DNA of 64,000 nt from Sphingomonas kyeonggiensis (GTDB lineage: Bacteria; Pseudomonadota; Alphaproteobacteria; Sphingomonadales; Sphingomonadaceae), in contig NZ_JACHLN010000003.1 in assembly GCF_014204495.1 (NCBI RefSeq), forward strand, positions 372,001 to 436,000, in the 5' to 3' direction. Numbering within the stretch: the stretch's first letter is position 1; every line of letters begins with the position of its first letter. This document shows positions 25,162-32,999 of the stretch, piece by piece. The notes below the pieces were generated by a model. It was not told where the DNA came from, searched no databases, and saw nothing but the letters and a program-made list of their open reading frames with translations. Position numbers and translations under genes: made by a program.

Positions 25162-26520
25162 TTAGCGCTTCAGGTCGCTGACTTCGCGCAGCATGTCGTC
25201 GACCGTCGTGATGATCTTCGACGACGCGCTGTACGCGCGCTGGAAGCGGATCATGTTGGTGAACTCGCTGGCGAGATCGACCGTCGAGGCTTCGAGCGAG
25301 TTCGGCGCGATCGCGCCCGCACCGAGTTCACCCGGCTCGTTCAGCGTGAAGCCGCCCGAGGTACGGCTGGCGGTGTAGGCGTTGCCCGACACGCGAGTGA
25401 GGCCATCCGGGTTCTGGAAGGTCGCCAGCGGGAGCTGGAAGACCGCGCGGGTGGTGCCGTCGTCGAATACCGCGTTGACGACGCCGTCCTTGGTGATTTC
25501 GATCTGCGACAGGTTGCCCAGCGTGCCGCCATCGGTGTTGCCCGAGATCAGCGAGCTCGGCTGGCCGAACTGGGTGAGACCGTCGATCTTGCCGTCGCTG
25601 CCCAGTTCGAGCTTGATCGGCACCGAGGACGCCTGGTTGGCATAGGTGATGTTCAGCGCGCTGTTCAGCCAGCTGCCCGACGGGAGGTCGAGGCTGCCGT
25701 CCGGCTTGAAGTTGACATCGCCGCCGGCGATGAAGCCGTTGGTGCTGGCGACGGCCGGGGTCACGCTGGTGTCCATGACGTCGGCGGCCGGGACCGAATA
25801 GACTTCCGCCTTCCACGCGTTCGGGCCGGTCTTGATGAAGGCCATGTTCAGCGTGTGCGAACCGCCCTGCTGGTCATAGACGGTGAACGAGCGCTGGAAC
25901 TGGTTCTCGGTCTTCGGCGTGTAGGTGTTGTCGGCCGCATATTTCGCCAGGTCGCCGGTGGCATAGGTGGCGGCAGCGGGCGAGACCTCGGTCGCGGTGT
26001 TGAGGTTGATGCGCGCCTGGATGCGCGACGTCGCCGCCGCGGTGCCGGTCAGGTCGCTGACGCGGATCGCTTCCAGGTCGTCGATATTGCCGGTGTTGTT
26101 GTACTTGCCCTCAGCATCGAGGCGATAGCCGTACAGGTACAGGCCGGTCGCCGGGTTCTTCAGGAAGCCTTCCTCATCGGCGCGGAACGAGCCGGCGCGG
26201 GTGAAGGCGACTTCGCCCTGGCCGCCCGAGGCGGTGCGGGTGACGAAGAAGCCCTTGCCGTCGATGGCGATGTCGGTGCTGCTGCTCGAAGCCTGCATCA
26301 TGCCCTGCTTCGAGATCATCGCGGTCGGCGCGGCGACGACGCCGCCAGCCGAATAGCTCGAACGGGCACGGCCGTCCGTGACCATCGTCTTGAACTGGGC
26401 TTCGACGCCCTTGTAGCCGATGGTGTTGATGTTGGTGATGTTGTCGGCAACCGCTGCCATCGCGCTGGACTGCGCGTTGAGACCGGAAACGCCGGCATAG
26501 AGAGCGGAATAGAGGCTCAA
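25162..26520 (-). CDS. flgE: Flagellar hook protein FlgE
   Basis: 452 aa from a TTG start at 26520 (GGGAGTATTCGTC upstream). The frame is open further upstream, but that part is not protein-like and the -10-like element at 26570-26577 lies inside it. The sequence begins SLYSALYAGVSGLNAQSSAMAAVADNITNINTIGYKGVEAQF, the conserved FlgE N-terminus. It ends 'EFTNMIRFQRAYSASSKIITTVDDMLREVSDLKR', the conserved C-terminus. FlgE leads flgE-flgK-flgL and is divergent from flbT. Confidence 0.96.
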   Translation of the reverse strand: MSLYSALYAGVSGLNAQSSAMAAVADNITNINTIGYKGVEAQFKTMVTDGRARSSYSAGGVVAAPTAMISKQGMMQASSSSTDIAIDGKGFFVTRTASGGQGEVAFTRAGSFRADEEGFLKNPATGLYLYGYRLDAEGKYNNTGNIDDLEAIRVSDLTGTAAATSRIQARINLNTATEVSPAAATYATGDLAKYAADNTYTPKTENQFQRSFTVYDQQGGSHTLNMAFIKTGPNAWKAEVYSVPAADVMDTSVTPAVASTNGFIAGGDVNFKPDGSLDLPSGSWLNSALNITYANQASSVPIKLELGSDGKIDGLTQFGQPSSLISGNTDGGTLGNLSQIEITKDGVVNAVFDDGTTRAVFQLPLATFQNPDGLTRVSGNAYTASRTSGGFTLNEPGELGAGAIAPNSLEASTVDLASEFTNMIRFQRAYSASSKIITTVDDMLREVSDLKR

Positions 26521-26569
26521 GACGAATACTCCCTCGATGCCCGCGAAACGCGCACGGGCCCACGCCCCA

Positions 26570-26577
26570 ATTGTAGG
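26570..26577 (-). promoter_or_regulatory. Variant -10-like element CCTACAAT (minus) before flgE
   Basis: On minus, CATCCTACAATTG (TACAAT at 26575-26570) lies 50 bp before the flgE TTG. It is one base from the shared TATAAT and keeps the CATCC prefix seen at flagellin, flbT and the 31.2-kb gene. Confidence 0.4.
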
Positions 26578-26623
26578 ATGAGCGCGGCGCGGACCCCAAC
26601 AAAGGCGCAAATAAGATTCGATG

Positions 26624-26636
26624 GGCAAAAATTGCC
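26624..26636. promoter_or_regulatory. Perfect palindrome GGCAAAAATTGCC between flgE and flbT
   Basis: A perfect 5-3-5 inverted repeat between the divergent flgE and flbT operons, 33 bp before the flbT TATAAT and 49 bp behind the flgE -10. Same family as 3423-3451 and 16474. Candidate FlbD/ftr site. Confidence 0.6.
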
Positions 26637-26666
26637 GGGTGCGCGCACGCTGCCCCGCAAACACAT

Positions 26667-26675
26667 CCTATAATG
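26667..26675 (+). promoter_or_regulatory. Flagellar -10-like element CCTATAATG before flbT
   Basis: TATAAT at 26669-26674, 31 bp before the flbT start; CATCC prefix as at flagellin. Confidence 0.5.
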
Positions 26676-26704
26676 CAGCCAAACGAACGAAAGGCTGTTT
26701 CCCA

Positions 26705-27097
26705 ATGCTTCGCATCACGCTTCGCGATGGCGAGAAGGCAATCGTCAACGGCGCGGTGATCCGTGCGGTGGGCCGCACCCAGATCGCCGTGGAGAACAAG
26801 GTGTCCATCCTGCGCGGGCGCGAGATCATGCGCCCCGAGGAAGCGACCACCCCGGCGCGCCAGCTCTATTTCGCCGCCATGCTCGCCTATATCGACCCGG
26901 CCAGCCGCGACAGCCACCACGACGCCGTGGTCGGGCTGGTCGGCGCGCTGATCGCCGTGCTCGGCACGCAGGACGCCAAGTCGGCCTGCATCCGCTTCGC
27001 CAGCGAGATCGCCCAGGGCGAATATTACAAGGCCCTGGCGACCGCGCGCGAAGTGATCGCGTTCGAGGACGCCGTGCTCGCCCAGCAGGCCGCCTGA
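26705..27097 (+). CDS. flbT: Flagellin translation regulator FlbT
   Basis: 130 aa from the ATG at 26705 (AACGAAAGGCTG upstream); the longer open frame includes the promoter. FlbT in Caulobacter binds the flagellin mRNA leader and blocks its translation until the hook is finished. The sequence 'LRITLRDGEKAIVNGAVIRAVGRTQIAVENKVSILRGREIMRPEEATTPARQLYFAAMLAYID' is the full FlbT pattern. Its usual partner FlaF is not recognisable nearby. fliI follows 10 bp later. Confidence 0.92.
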   Translation: MLRITLRDGEKAIVNGAVIRAVGRTQIAVENKVSILRGREIMRPEEATTPARQLYFAAMLAYIDPASRDSHHDAVVGLVGALIAVLGTQDAKSACIRFASEIAQGEYYKALATAREVIAFEDAVLAQQAA

Positions 27098-27106
27098 GGC
27101 TATAAG

Positions 27107-28447
27107 GTGCAGACGCTCGCCAGCGCAGCCCGTGCGATCCGGGACATGATGCCCGATCGCCGCTTCGGCCGCGTCGTCGCGGTTCGCGGCGCGCTGATCG
27201 AAGTGGAAGGGCTCGCCGGCGCCGCGCAGATCGGCAGCCGCATCGAGATCACCTCGCCCAACGGCATCGTCCAGGCGGAAGTGACCGCGCTCGACCGCGA
27301 AGTCGCCTTGTGCCTGCCGTTCGTCGATCCGCAGGGCGTGGGCCTGGGCGCGCGCGCCGAGCTCGGCGCGGGCCAGTTCAGCGTCCGCCCCTCCCAGGCC
27401 TGGCTCGGCCGGATGATCAACGGGCTCGGCCAGCCGGTGGACGGGCTCGGCTCGCTTCCCAATGGCGCCGACCCGCAGCCGATCAAGGCGCCGCCGCCGG
27501 CCGCCGCCAACCGCGCCCGCGTCGCCGAGCGGATCGAGACGGGGGTGCGCACGCTCGACCTGTTCGTGCCGCTGTGCCGCGGCCAGCGCCTCGGCCTGTT
27601 CGCCGGTTCGGGCGTCGGCAAGTCGGTGCTGCTGTCGATGCTGGCGCGCTGGACCCAGTGCGACGTTGCCGTCATCGGCCTGATCGGCGAGCGCGGCCGC
27701 GAAGTGCAGGAATTCATCGAGGACGATCTCGGGCCCGAGGGCATGGCCCGCTCGGTCGTCGTCGTCGCCACCTCCGACGAGCCCGCGCTGATGCGCCGCC
27801 AGGCCGCCTGGACCACCCTCGCCGTCGCCGAGCATTTCCGCGACCAGGGCCTCAACGTGCTGTGCCTGATGGACTCGGTCACCCGCTTCGCCATGGCGCA
27901 GCGCGAGATCGGCCTGGCCAGTGGCGAGCCACCGGCCACCAAGGGCTATACCCCCACCGTCTTCGCCGAGCTGCCCCGCCTGCTCGAGCGCGCCGGCCCC
28001 GGCGAGCCGGGCAAGGGCATGATCACCGGTCTGTTCACCGTCCTCGTCGATGGCGACGACCATAACGAGCCGGTCGCCGACGCCGTGCGTGGTATCCTCG
28101 ACGGCCACGTCGTGATGCGCCGCGCGATCGCCGAGCGCGGCCGCTATCCGGCGATCGACATCCTCAAATCGGTGTCGCGCACGCTGCCGCACTGCATGAA
28201 CGACGCGCAGAACGACATCCGCGTCGGCGCGCGCAAGCTGCTCTCCACCTATACCGACATGGAAGAGATGGTGCGGCTCGGCGCGTACAAGGCCGGCTCC
28301 TCGCCCGAGGTCGACCGCGCCGTCGCGCTGGCGCCCGAGATCGAGAAGATGCTCAACCAGGGCAAGAACGACCAGGGCAATGCCGACGCCGCCTTCGCCG
28401 CGCTCGGCGAGATCGTCGCGCTCAGCATGGAGATGATGGAGCAATGA
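27107..28447 (+). CDS. fliI: Flagellum-specific export ATPase FliI
   Basis: 446 aa from a GTG start at 27107, overlapping a weak AAGG. Walker A 'GLFAGSGVGKSVLL' is at about 164-177. 'GLIGERGREVQEFIEDDL' and the F1-beta-like 'LCLMDSVTRFAMAQREIGLASGEPPATKGYTPTVFAELPRLLERAG' confirm FliI. The C-terminal 'GRYPAIDILKSVSRTLPHCMN' is typical. fliJ overlaps its stop by ATGA. Confidence 0.97.
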   Translation: MQTLASAARAIRDMMPDRRFGRVVAVRGALIEVEGLAGAAQIGSRIEITSPNGIVQAEVTALDREVALCLPFVDPQGVGLGARAELGAGQFSVRPSQAWLGRMINGLGQPVDGLGSLPNGADPQPIKAPPPAAANRARVAERIETGVRTLDLFVPLCRGQRLGLFAGSGVGKSVLLSMLARWTQCDVAVIGLIGERGREVQEFIEDDLGPEGMARSVVVVATSDEPALMRRQAAWTTLAVAEHFRDQGLNVLCLMDSVTRFAMAQREIGLASGEPPATKGYTPTVFAELPRLLERAGPGEPGKGMITGLFTVLVDGDDHNEPVADAVRGILDGHVVMRRAIAERGRYPAIDILKSVSRTLPHCMNDAQNDIRVGARKLLSTYTDMEEMVRLGAYKAGSSPEVDRAVALAPEIEKMLNQGKNDQGNADAAFAALGEIVALSMEMMEQ

Positions 28448-28869
28448 CTCCGTTCGACACCGCCCTGCGCGTCCAGCGCCGCGAGGTCGATGCCGTGAAG
28501 GTGTCGATCAGCGTCGAGATCGAAACGATCACCACGCTCAACAGCCAGGCGCACGCCCATGACCTGCGCATGCGCGAGGAGCGTGCGCTCGCCGCCATCG
28601 TGCCGATCGCCAGCGATGCATGGCGGCTGCGGATGAAGGCCGAGCGCGCCCGCCTCGACCACCAGGCCCAGCTCGCCAATGTGCGGCTGACTTCGCTGCG
28701 CGCCCAGGCCGTCGAGGCCTATGGCACGATGCGCGCGATCGAAGGCGCCGCCGGCCGCTTCAAGGACGAGGCCGAGCGCGTCGCCGCCGGTGCCGAACAA
28801 TCGATGATCGACGATATCGCCGCCGCCAAGCTGGTGATCGCGCGCCGCAATGCGGAGCGCAGCGCATGA
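28444..28869 (+). CDS. fliJ: Flagellar export chaperone/stalk protein FliJ
   Basis: 141 aa, almost entirely alpha-helical and coiled-coil-like (RVQRREVDAVKVSISVEIETITTLNSQAHAHDLRMREE...). FliJ sits in the centre of the FliI ring. The sequence itself is weakly conserved, so the call rests on length, composition and position directly after fliI. Confidence 0.8.
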   Translation: MTPFDTALRVQRREVDAVKVSISVEIETITTLNSQAHAHDLRMREERALAAIVPIASDAWRLRMKAERARLDHQAQLANVRLTSLRAQAVEAYGTMRAIEGAAGRFKDEAERVAAGAEQSMIDDIAAAKLVIARRNAERSA

Positions 28870-29921
28870 TCCCGCGCGCAGACCTTGCCTCGCTGAGCCC
28901 GGCCAACCGCGCCAAGGTGATCTACAGCGAAGCGCAGACCGAGCTTGCCAGCCGGTTGTGGAAGGCCGCGCTCGGCGATGGCGACAAGGACGACCGCAAG
29001 GGCAATGGCATCGGCCAGAACGGCCTTTCCGGCGATTCGCTGCTCGAGCTGCTCGGCAAGCAGAACGGCATCCAGACCGGCGGCGCCCAGGGCTGCCACT
29101 GCGCCTGTGCCTGCTCCTGCCACCAGAAGCCCGCCGCCAGCGCGAGCTTCGCCAATGACTGCGTCGAGGACCTGCGCGGCGCGATCGGCGATGCCGCCGA
29201 GCAGAGCAGCCGCAAGATGGCCGCGATGATGAGCACCGGGGCGACCGTATCGGTTGCCAACGGCGCCGTGGTTTCCGGCCTCGCGCTCGGCGCCAATACC
29301 CGCTTCGCCCCCGCCCTCGCCATGGCCGAGGCGCGCACCGGCATTCCCGCGACCGCGCTTGCCGCGATCGTCGACGCCGAGGCGGCCAAGGGGCATGACG
29401 GCGTCTGGAACACCATGTCGCGCAATCCGCGTTCGAGCGCGGCGGGGCTTGGCCAGTTCCTCAGCGGAACCTGGGAGCAGCTCGCCGAGACTTCGGGCAC
29501 CTGGCTCAACCAGGTCGCATCGCAGAATGGCTGGCTCGACGGGCGCGGCCAGGTGCAGCCCGGCGCGCGCAGCGAGCTGCTGGCGCTGCGCTATGACGGC
29601 CAGGCATCGATCCTGGGCGTCGCGGATCTCGCCAAGATGAACCTCACCCGGCTCGAGCAATCGGGCATCCGCGTGAACACCGATGCCGAGACCCTGGCCA
29701 AGTCGGCCTATCTCTCGCACCATCTCGGGCTGGGCGATGCGAAGAAGTTCCTTGCCGGCGGCATCGAGGCCGGACGCGCCCGCATGCTGCTTGCCGCCCA
29801 GATCGGCGGCGGCGCGGCCGACCAGCGAATCGCCGCGGCAGGCAACGCCACCCAGGCGCACCGCCAATGGCTGCTCGGATTCATCGATCGCAGAATCCGT
29901 CCGGAACAATTCGCCGGCTAA
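28866..29921 (+). CDS. Lytic transglycosylase-like flagellar muramidase with a Cys/His cluster
   Basis: 351 aa from the ATG at 28866, overlapping the fliJ stop. The N-terminal ~115 residues carry a Cys/His-rich cluster, CHCACACSCH (Cys77, 79, 81, 83, 85; His78, 86), unusual for this kind of protein. The catalytic-type region (about 143-205) has 'ARTGIPATALAAIVDAEAAKGHDGVWNTMSRNPRSSAAGLGQFLSGTWEQLAE', the SLT/goose-lysozyme-like pattern with a candidate catalytic Glu in DAEAAK. No clear signal peptide is visible, so it may be exported by the flagellar apparatus, as FlgJ is. The likely role is opening peptidoglycan for the rod. Confidence 0.8.
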   Translation: MIPRADLASLSPANRAKVIYSEAQTELASRLWKAALGDGDKDDRKGNGIGQNGLSGDSLLELLGKQNGIQTGGAQGCHCACACSCHQKPAASASFANDCVEDLRGAIGDAAEQSSRKMAAMMSTGATVSVANGAVVSGLALGANTRFAPALAMAEARTGIPATALAAIVDAEAAKGHDGVWNTMSRNPRSSAAGLGQFLSGTWEQLAETSGTWLNQVASQNGWLDGRGQVQPGARSELLALRYDGQASILGVADLAKMNLTRLEQSGIRVNTDAETLAKSAYLSHHLGLGDAKKFLAGGIEAGRARMLLAAQIGGGAADQRIAAAGNATQAHRQWLLGFIDRRIRPEQFAG

Positions 29922-29931
29922 ATTATTTTAT

Positions 29932-29940
29932 CCTATAATG
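29932..29940 (+). promoter_or_regulatory. Flagellar -10-like element CCTATAATG, ~210 bp before the sigma-factor gene
   Basis: TATAAT at 29934-29939, 13 bp past the muramidase stop. Transcripts from it would have a ~200-nt leader before the sigma gene. The leader has possible hairpins at about 29961-29993 (CGGAAAC / GTTTCCG) and 30008-30036 (ATCGCAC / GTGCGAT). Confidence 0.45.
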
Positions 29941-30087
29941 CTTCTGCCAGCGGTACCCGAAATGACGGAAACCGCCAAAAAACTCGTAGTTTCCGAGTTT
30001 TAACCATATCGCACCTTCCGTAGGGGAATGTGCGATTGGTAGGACTACATATAGGAATTTAAGGGTTCTGTTAAAGGATTAGAAGCC

Positions 30088-30141
30088 ATGTTGCCCCTGT
30101 GAACGGCGGTCGAGACCCGGCTGGCCTGGACAAAACAGGGG
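30088..30141 (+). promoter_or_regulatory. Leader with minigene MLPL and a hairpin that could hide the sigma-gene RBS
   Basis: A 4-codon ORF (ATG TTG CCC CTG TGA, 30088-30102) with AAAGGA 8 bp before it overlaps CCCCTGT (30094-30100). This pairs perfectly with ACAGGGG (30135-30141), the Shine-Dalgarno region of the sigma gene at 30149. GGTC-GA-GACC stacks inside. Translating or stalling on the minigene could change ribosome access downstream. Inferred from sequence only. Confidence 0.35.
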
Positions 30142-30148
30142 ATACGCA

Positions 30149-31210
30149 ATGTCGAAGATCACGATCGCGCTGGAAGCAGCCGTCGCCACCGTCATCGAGA
30201 ATACGCCGCAAGACGGCGCCGCTCGCAGCAACCGCCAGCGCGTCTATGTGGACCGTGCCTTCGCCCAGATCCTCAAGCTGATCGCCCCGCGCATCCGCCA
30301 CTTCGTCCGCCAGTATGGCCTCACCGCGCACTGGGAAGACGCCGAGCAGTGCTGCGCCATCGCCGTGCACCGCGCCATCGAAGCCTATGACCCCGCCAAG
30401 GCGCAGTTCACCACCTTCGTGAACTGGCAGATCCGCGGCGAGCTGCAGAGCCTGCGCTTCCGCCTGATGACCGATCAGCGCCCGTCGGCGAAGAAGGTCG
30501 AGGCCACCACCGTTTCGCTCAGCGCCCTCGCCACCTCGATCGACGGCGACGAGATTTCGCCCGAGGCGATGATCGAGGACGAGGAAGCCGTGTTCCGCAC
30601 CGAAGCCGCCGCTTCCGACTATCTCGCCGAAGGCGCCGTCTCGCAGCTCATCGACGCCTATGTCGACCAGCTCCGCAAGGTGGGTGTCGAGGCGCTCCGC
30701 CGCCGTCCCCGCCCGAAGCGCGCCGAAGCCGCGCTGCGCCGCGCCGAAGGTCCGCGCCTGCGCTCGGCCACCTATGGCATCGACCCGGCCGAGCTGGAGA
30801 AGCTGGAAGCCAAGCTGGCCCGCGACCGCGAGATCGTCGAGCGCCGCGTGTTCCAGACCGCCACCCTCGACGACCTGTCGCTCGAGACCGGCGTGACCAA
30901 GGAGCGCGTCCGCCAGATCACCAAGCGCGCCGCCAAGGCGATCGCCGAGATCGCCGCCAAGGATCCGCGCTTCGCCGTGATGGCCGAATATGGCCAGCCC
31001 GGCACCCCGAAGCGTCGCCCGGCCCCGGCCGCGCGCACCACGCCGCTGCTGCCCGACACCAACCTGCCGCACAACCGCCTGGCGAGCGTTCGCGCCGTCG
31101 ACCCGACGACGCTGTCGCCGGTGCTCAGCACCCCGGCCGTCCAGCAGGTCGAGCGCGCCGAGCCGGCCCAGCTTGCCGCCCCGGCCCCGTCGAGCGCTTC
31201 GCTCCACTGA
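30149..31210 (+). CDS. Sigma-70 family RNA polymerase sigma factor in flagellar cluster
   Basis: 353 aa with CAGGGGATACGCA before the ATG. A sigma region-2-like domain (about 38-110) shows 'ILKLIAPRIRHFVRQYGLTAHWEDAEQCCAIAVHRAIEAYDPAKAQFTTFVNWQIRGELQSLRFRL'. Region 4 (about 230-270) has 'VFQTATLDDLSLETGVTKERVRQITKRAAKAIAEI', with the VxxERVRQI pattern of primary/alternative sigma-70 proteins. A region-3-like part and a Pro/Arg/Ala-rich tail are also present. It is not a textbook FliA. Its place in the cluster and the shared CCTATAATG-type elements suggest it may read those promoters, which is inference. Confidence 0.8.
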   Translation: MSKITIALEAAVATVIENTPQDGAARSNRQRVYVDRAFAQILKLIAPRIRHFVRQYGLTAHWEDAEQCCAIAVHRAIEAYDPAKAQFTTFVNWQIRGELQSLRFRLMTDQRPSAKKVEATTVSLSALATSIDGDEISPEAMIEDEEAVFRTEAAASDYLAEGAVSQLIDAYVDQLRKVGVEALRRRPRPKRAEAALRRAEGPRLRSATYGIDPAELEKLEAKLARDREIVERRVFQTATLDDLSLETGVTKERVRQITKRAAKAIAEIAAKDPRFAVMAEYGQPGTPKRRPAPAARTTPLLPDTNLPHNRLASVRAVDPTTLSPVLSTPAVQQVERAEPAQLAAPAPSSASLH

Positions 31211-31243
31211 TCGCATCGGAACGCCCCGCGCGCACCTAGCCAT

Positions 31244-31252
31244 CCTATAATG
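31244..31252 (+). promoter_or_regulatory. Flagellar -10-like element CCTATAATG before the 171-aa gene
   Basis: TATAAT at 31246-31251 with CATCC prefix, 27 bp before the ATG at 31278. It is the last copy of this element to the right; I see none in the following 32 kb. Confidence 0.5.
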
Positions 31253-31277
31253 CTCACAAGAGGCATGGAGGACCCCG

Positions 31278-31793
31278 ATGCATCGCAATCTCGACTGGAC
31301 CGGCAAGGAGGAGTCGCACGGCTCGCTGCCGCGCCCCAATCGCCGCCTGACCGCGCTCGCCCAGGATGTGGCGCGACTGGCCCAGCCGCTGCTACCCGCC
31401 GGCGGCGACCTGTTCCTAGGCCTGGAGGCCACCGCCGACGGCCAGATCCACCTGGTCTGGTGGCGCCAGCACGACTTCAAGCGCATCGCCACCATCTCGG
31501 CGACTCCGGACGCCTTCTGCCCCGAGGACAGCGACGAGGGCGCGCTGCAGGACGCGGCGGCGGCACTGCTCGACTATCTCGCCGGCCGCTGGCCGACTCC
31601 GCCGGGCGCGCTCGGCGTGATCACCGACGGCGTGGGCGTGGCCTTTGCACCCGACCACCCCTCGCCTTCCGCGGACAGCTGGCTGCTGCGCCACGCCACC
31701 GGGGAAAGCACGCTGGCGATGATCCTGGATCTCGACCCCGCCGGCCCCTGCGGACTGTTGATCGGCGGACAATCCACAGGTTCATTCCACTAA
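31278..31793 (+). CDS. Unknown protein with a flagellar-type promoter
   Basis: 171 aa, start ATG at 31278 with GGAGG before it. Soluble, no signal peptide. The sequence (RPNRRLTALAQDVARLAQPLLPAGGDLFLGLEATADGQIHLVWWRQHDFKRIATIS...) shows no family I recognise. It carries the shared -10-like element just upstream, so it is probably part of the flagellar regulon and marks its right end. Confidence 0.65.
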   Translation: MHRNLDWTGKEESHGSLPRPNRRLTALAQDVARLAQPLLPAGGDLFLGLEATADGQIHLVWWRQHDFKRIATISATPDAFCPEDSDEGALQDAAAALLDYLAGRWPTPPGALGVITDGVGVAFAPDHPSPSADSWLLRHATGESTLAMILDLDPAGPCGLLIGGQSTGSFH

Positions 31794-31835
31794 CGGAATG
31801 GCGTTTACCTTGTATTATCCTTGAATTGCTTCAAG
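31784..31835 (+). promoter_or_regulatory. Inverted repeats and -10-like box before the HTH regulator
   Basis: CATTCC-N7-GGAATG (31784-31802) and CTTGAA-TTGC-TTCAAG (31820-31835) flank TATTAT (about 31812-31817). Either palindrome could be an operator for the regulator that follows (autoregulation). No -35 match is clear. Confidence 0.4.
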
Positions 31836-31862
31836 ATACCTTCAGATTCGAGGGGATCATTG

Positions 31863-32972
31863 ATGGCAGGCGCGAACGGCAAGGGTAAGATGCGGGTGGG
31901 ATCCGCGGGCGAGCCCCTGATCGATTACTATCGTGCAATCGTTTTCCCGAACCGGGTACGTGAGCAACGGCAGCGTCATGGCTTTGCGAAACTCCTGCGC
32001 CTTTCTGCAAATATTCCCGCAATACCCTATATTCGTCTTTCGAAGATCGAACGCGGTGAAGTCGTGGCCCGTCCGGACGAGTTGCGCCGCATCGCCGCCG
32101 CCCTTGACATCGCGCCGACGGAGCTGCTGCTCGATATCGACGCGGCGGATTTCGACATCGCTGCCTGGGCCGCGCCGTTCGGCGACGGGGCCCAGCTCGA
32201 CCTGGAGGAGGAACGGTTCGCGGTGCTGCTCGGCGCGGCGCTGCGCGCCCGTCGCACCCTGGATCCCGCGCTGACCATCGCCGTGATCGAGCGCGATTTC
32301 GCGCTGCCCCCGGTCAACCTCTCGCGCGTGGAGAATGCCCAGAAGCCGTTCGGCCGCTGGAACGCAGCCATCCACAACGCCTTGTTCGCCCTGTTCGGCG
32401 TAACCGACGAAGCAGCCCTGCGCGCGGAAGTCGAGCAGCGCCATGCGATGGGCGGGCTGGATGCCTTCCTGGCCACCATCGCCAATCCCGAGACGCGCAT
32501 CGCCCGCACCCGCGAGCGTATTGCCGAACTGACCATGGCGCTGAACGCGGAACCGCCGGCGGAGCCCGCGCCCGCCGTGGCGCTGCCGCTGGCAGGGCCG
32601 GTCGGCGCCGTCCGGCTGCTGCCCGTCTTCGGCGTGCCGCTGCCCCAGGGGCTGATCGGCGACCAGCCGACCGGCGAGACGGTCGAGGCCCCGCATATCG
32701 CCGGCGTGCGCGCCTTCGGCATCAAGGTATGCCGCGCGACGCTGGGCGGCGGCTTGCCCGCCCAGGCGACCGTGGTCGCCGATCCCGATCGCCTGCCGCT
32801 TCCCGGCGGCCTCGCGGCGCTGCGCGAAGGCGACGGCTGGCGGTTGCTCTCGGTGGCTTCCGGCCGCGACGGGCGGATGATCGGCTACAGCGTCAATCCG
32901 GACATGGAAGTGCCGCTCGACGATTGCGATCCGTCGAGCCTGGCCGCGATCGTCTCCGCCGTCTTCCTCTGA
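31863..32972 (+). CDS. XRE-family HTH transcriptional regulator with C-terminal sensor-like domain
   Basis: 369 aa from the ATG at 31863 (GAGGGGATCATTG before it). An HTH-XRE domain is at about 26-82 (RQRHGFAKLLRLSANIPAIPYIRLSKIERGEVVARPDELRRIAAALDIAPTELL). A second related helical segment is at about 118-180. The C-terminal third (VFGVPLPQGLIGDQPTGETVEAPHIAGVRAFGIKVCRATL...) recalls the S24/LexA-like fold of phage-type repressors but shows no obvious catalytic Ser-Lys pair. Position right after the flagellar cluster suggests a regulator of it or of neighbouring genes; there is no direct evidence. Confidence 0.75.
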   Translation: MAGANGKGKMRVGSAGEPLIDYYRAIVFPNRVREQRQRHGFAKLLRLSANIPAIPYIRLSKIERGEVVARPDELRRIAAALDIAPTELLLDIDAADFDIAAWAAPFGDGAQLDLEEERFAVLLGAALRARRTLDPALTIAVIERDFALPPVNLSRVENAQKPFGRWNAAIHNALFALFGVTDEAALRAEVEQRHAMGGLDAFLATIANPETRIARTRERIAELTMALNAEPPAEPAPAVALPLAGPVGAVRLLPVFGVPLPQGLIGDQPTGETVEAPHIAGVRAFGIKVCRATLGGGLPAQATVVADPDRLPLPGGLAALREGDGWRLLSVASGRDGRMIGYSVNPDMEVPLDDCDPSSLAAIVSAVFL

Positions 32973-32999
32973 CCGCCCCATATTGCTAGGGCGCTGCCC

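Noticed and set aside
29938-30000. 20-codon ORF starting ATG inside the -10 element
   Set aside because: Its start codon overlaps TATAAT, so it would not be on the transcript.
30056-30074. TTAA-N8-TTAA as a CtrA site upstream of the sigma gene
   Set aside because: Spacing is 8, not 7, so it does not fit the consensus.
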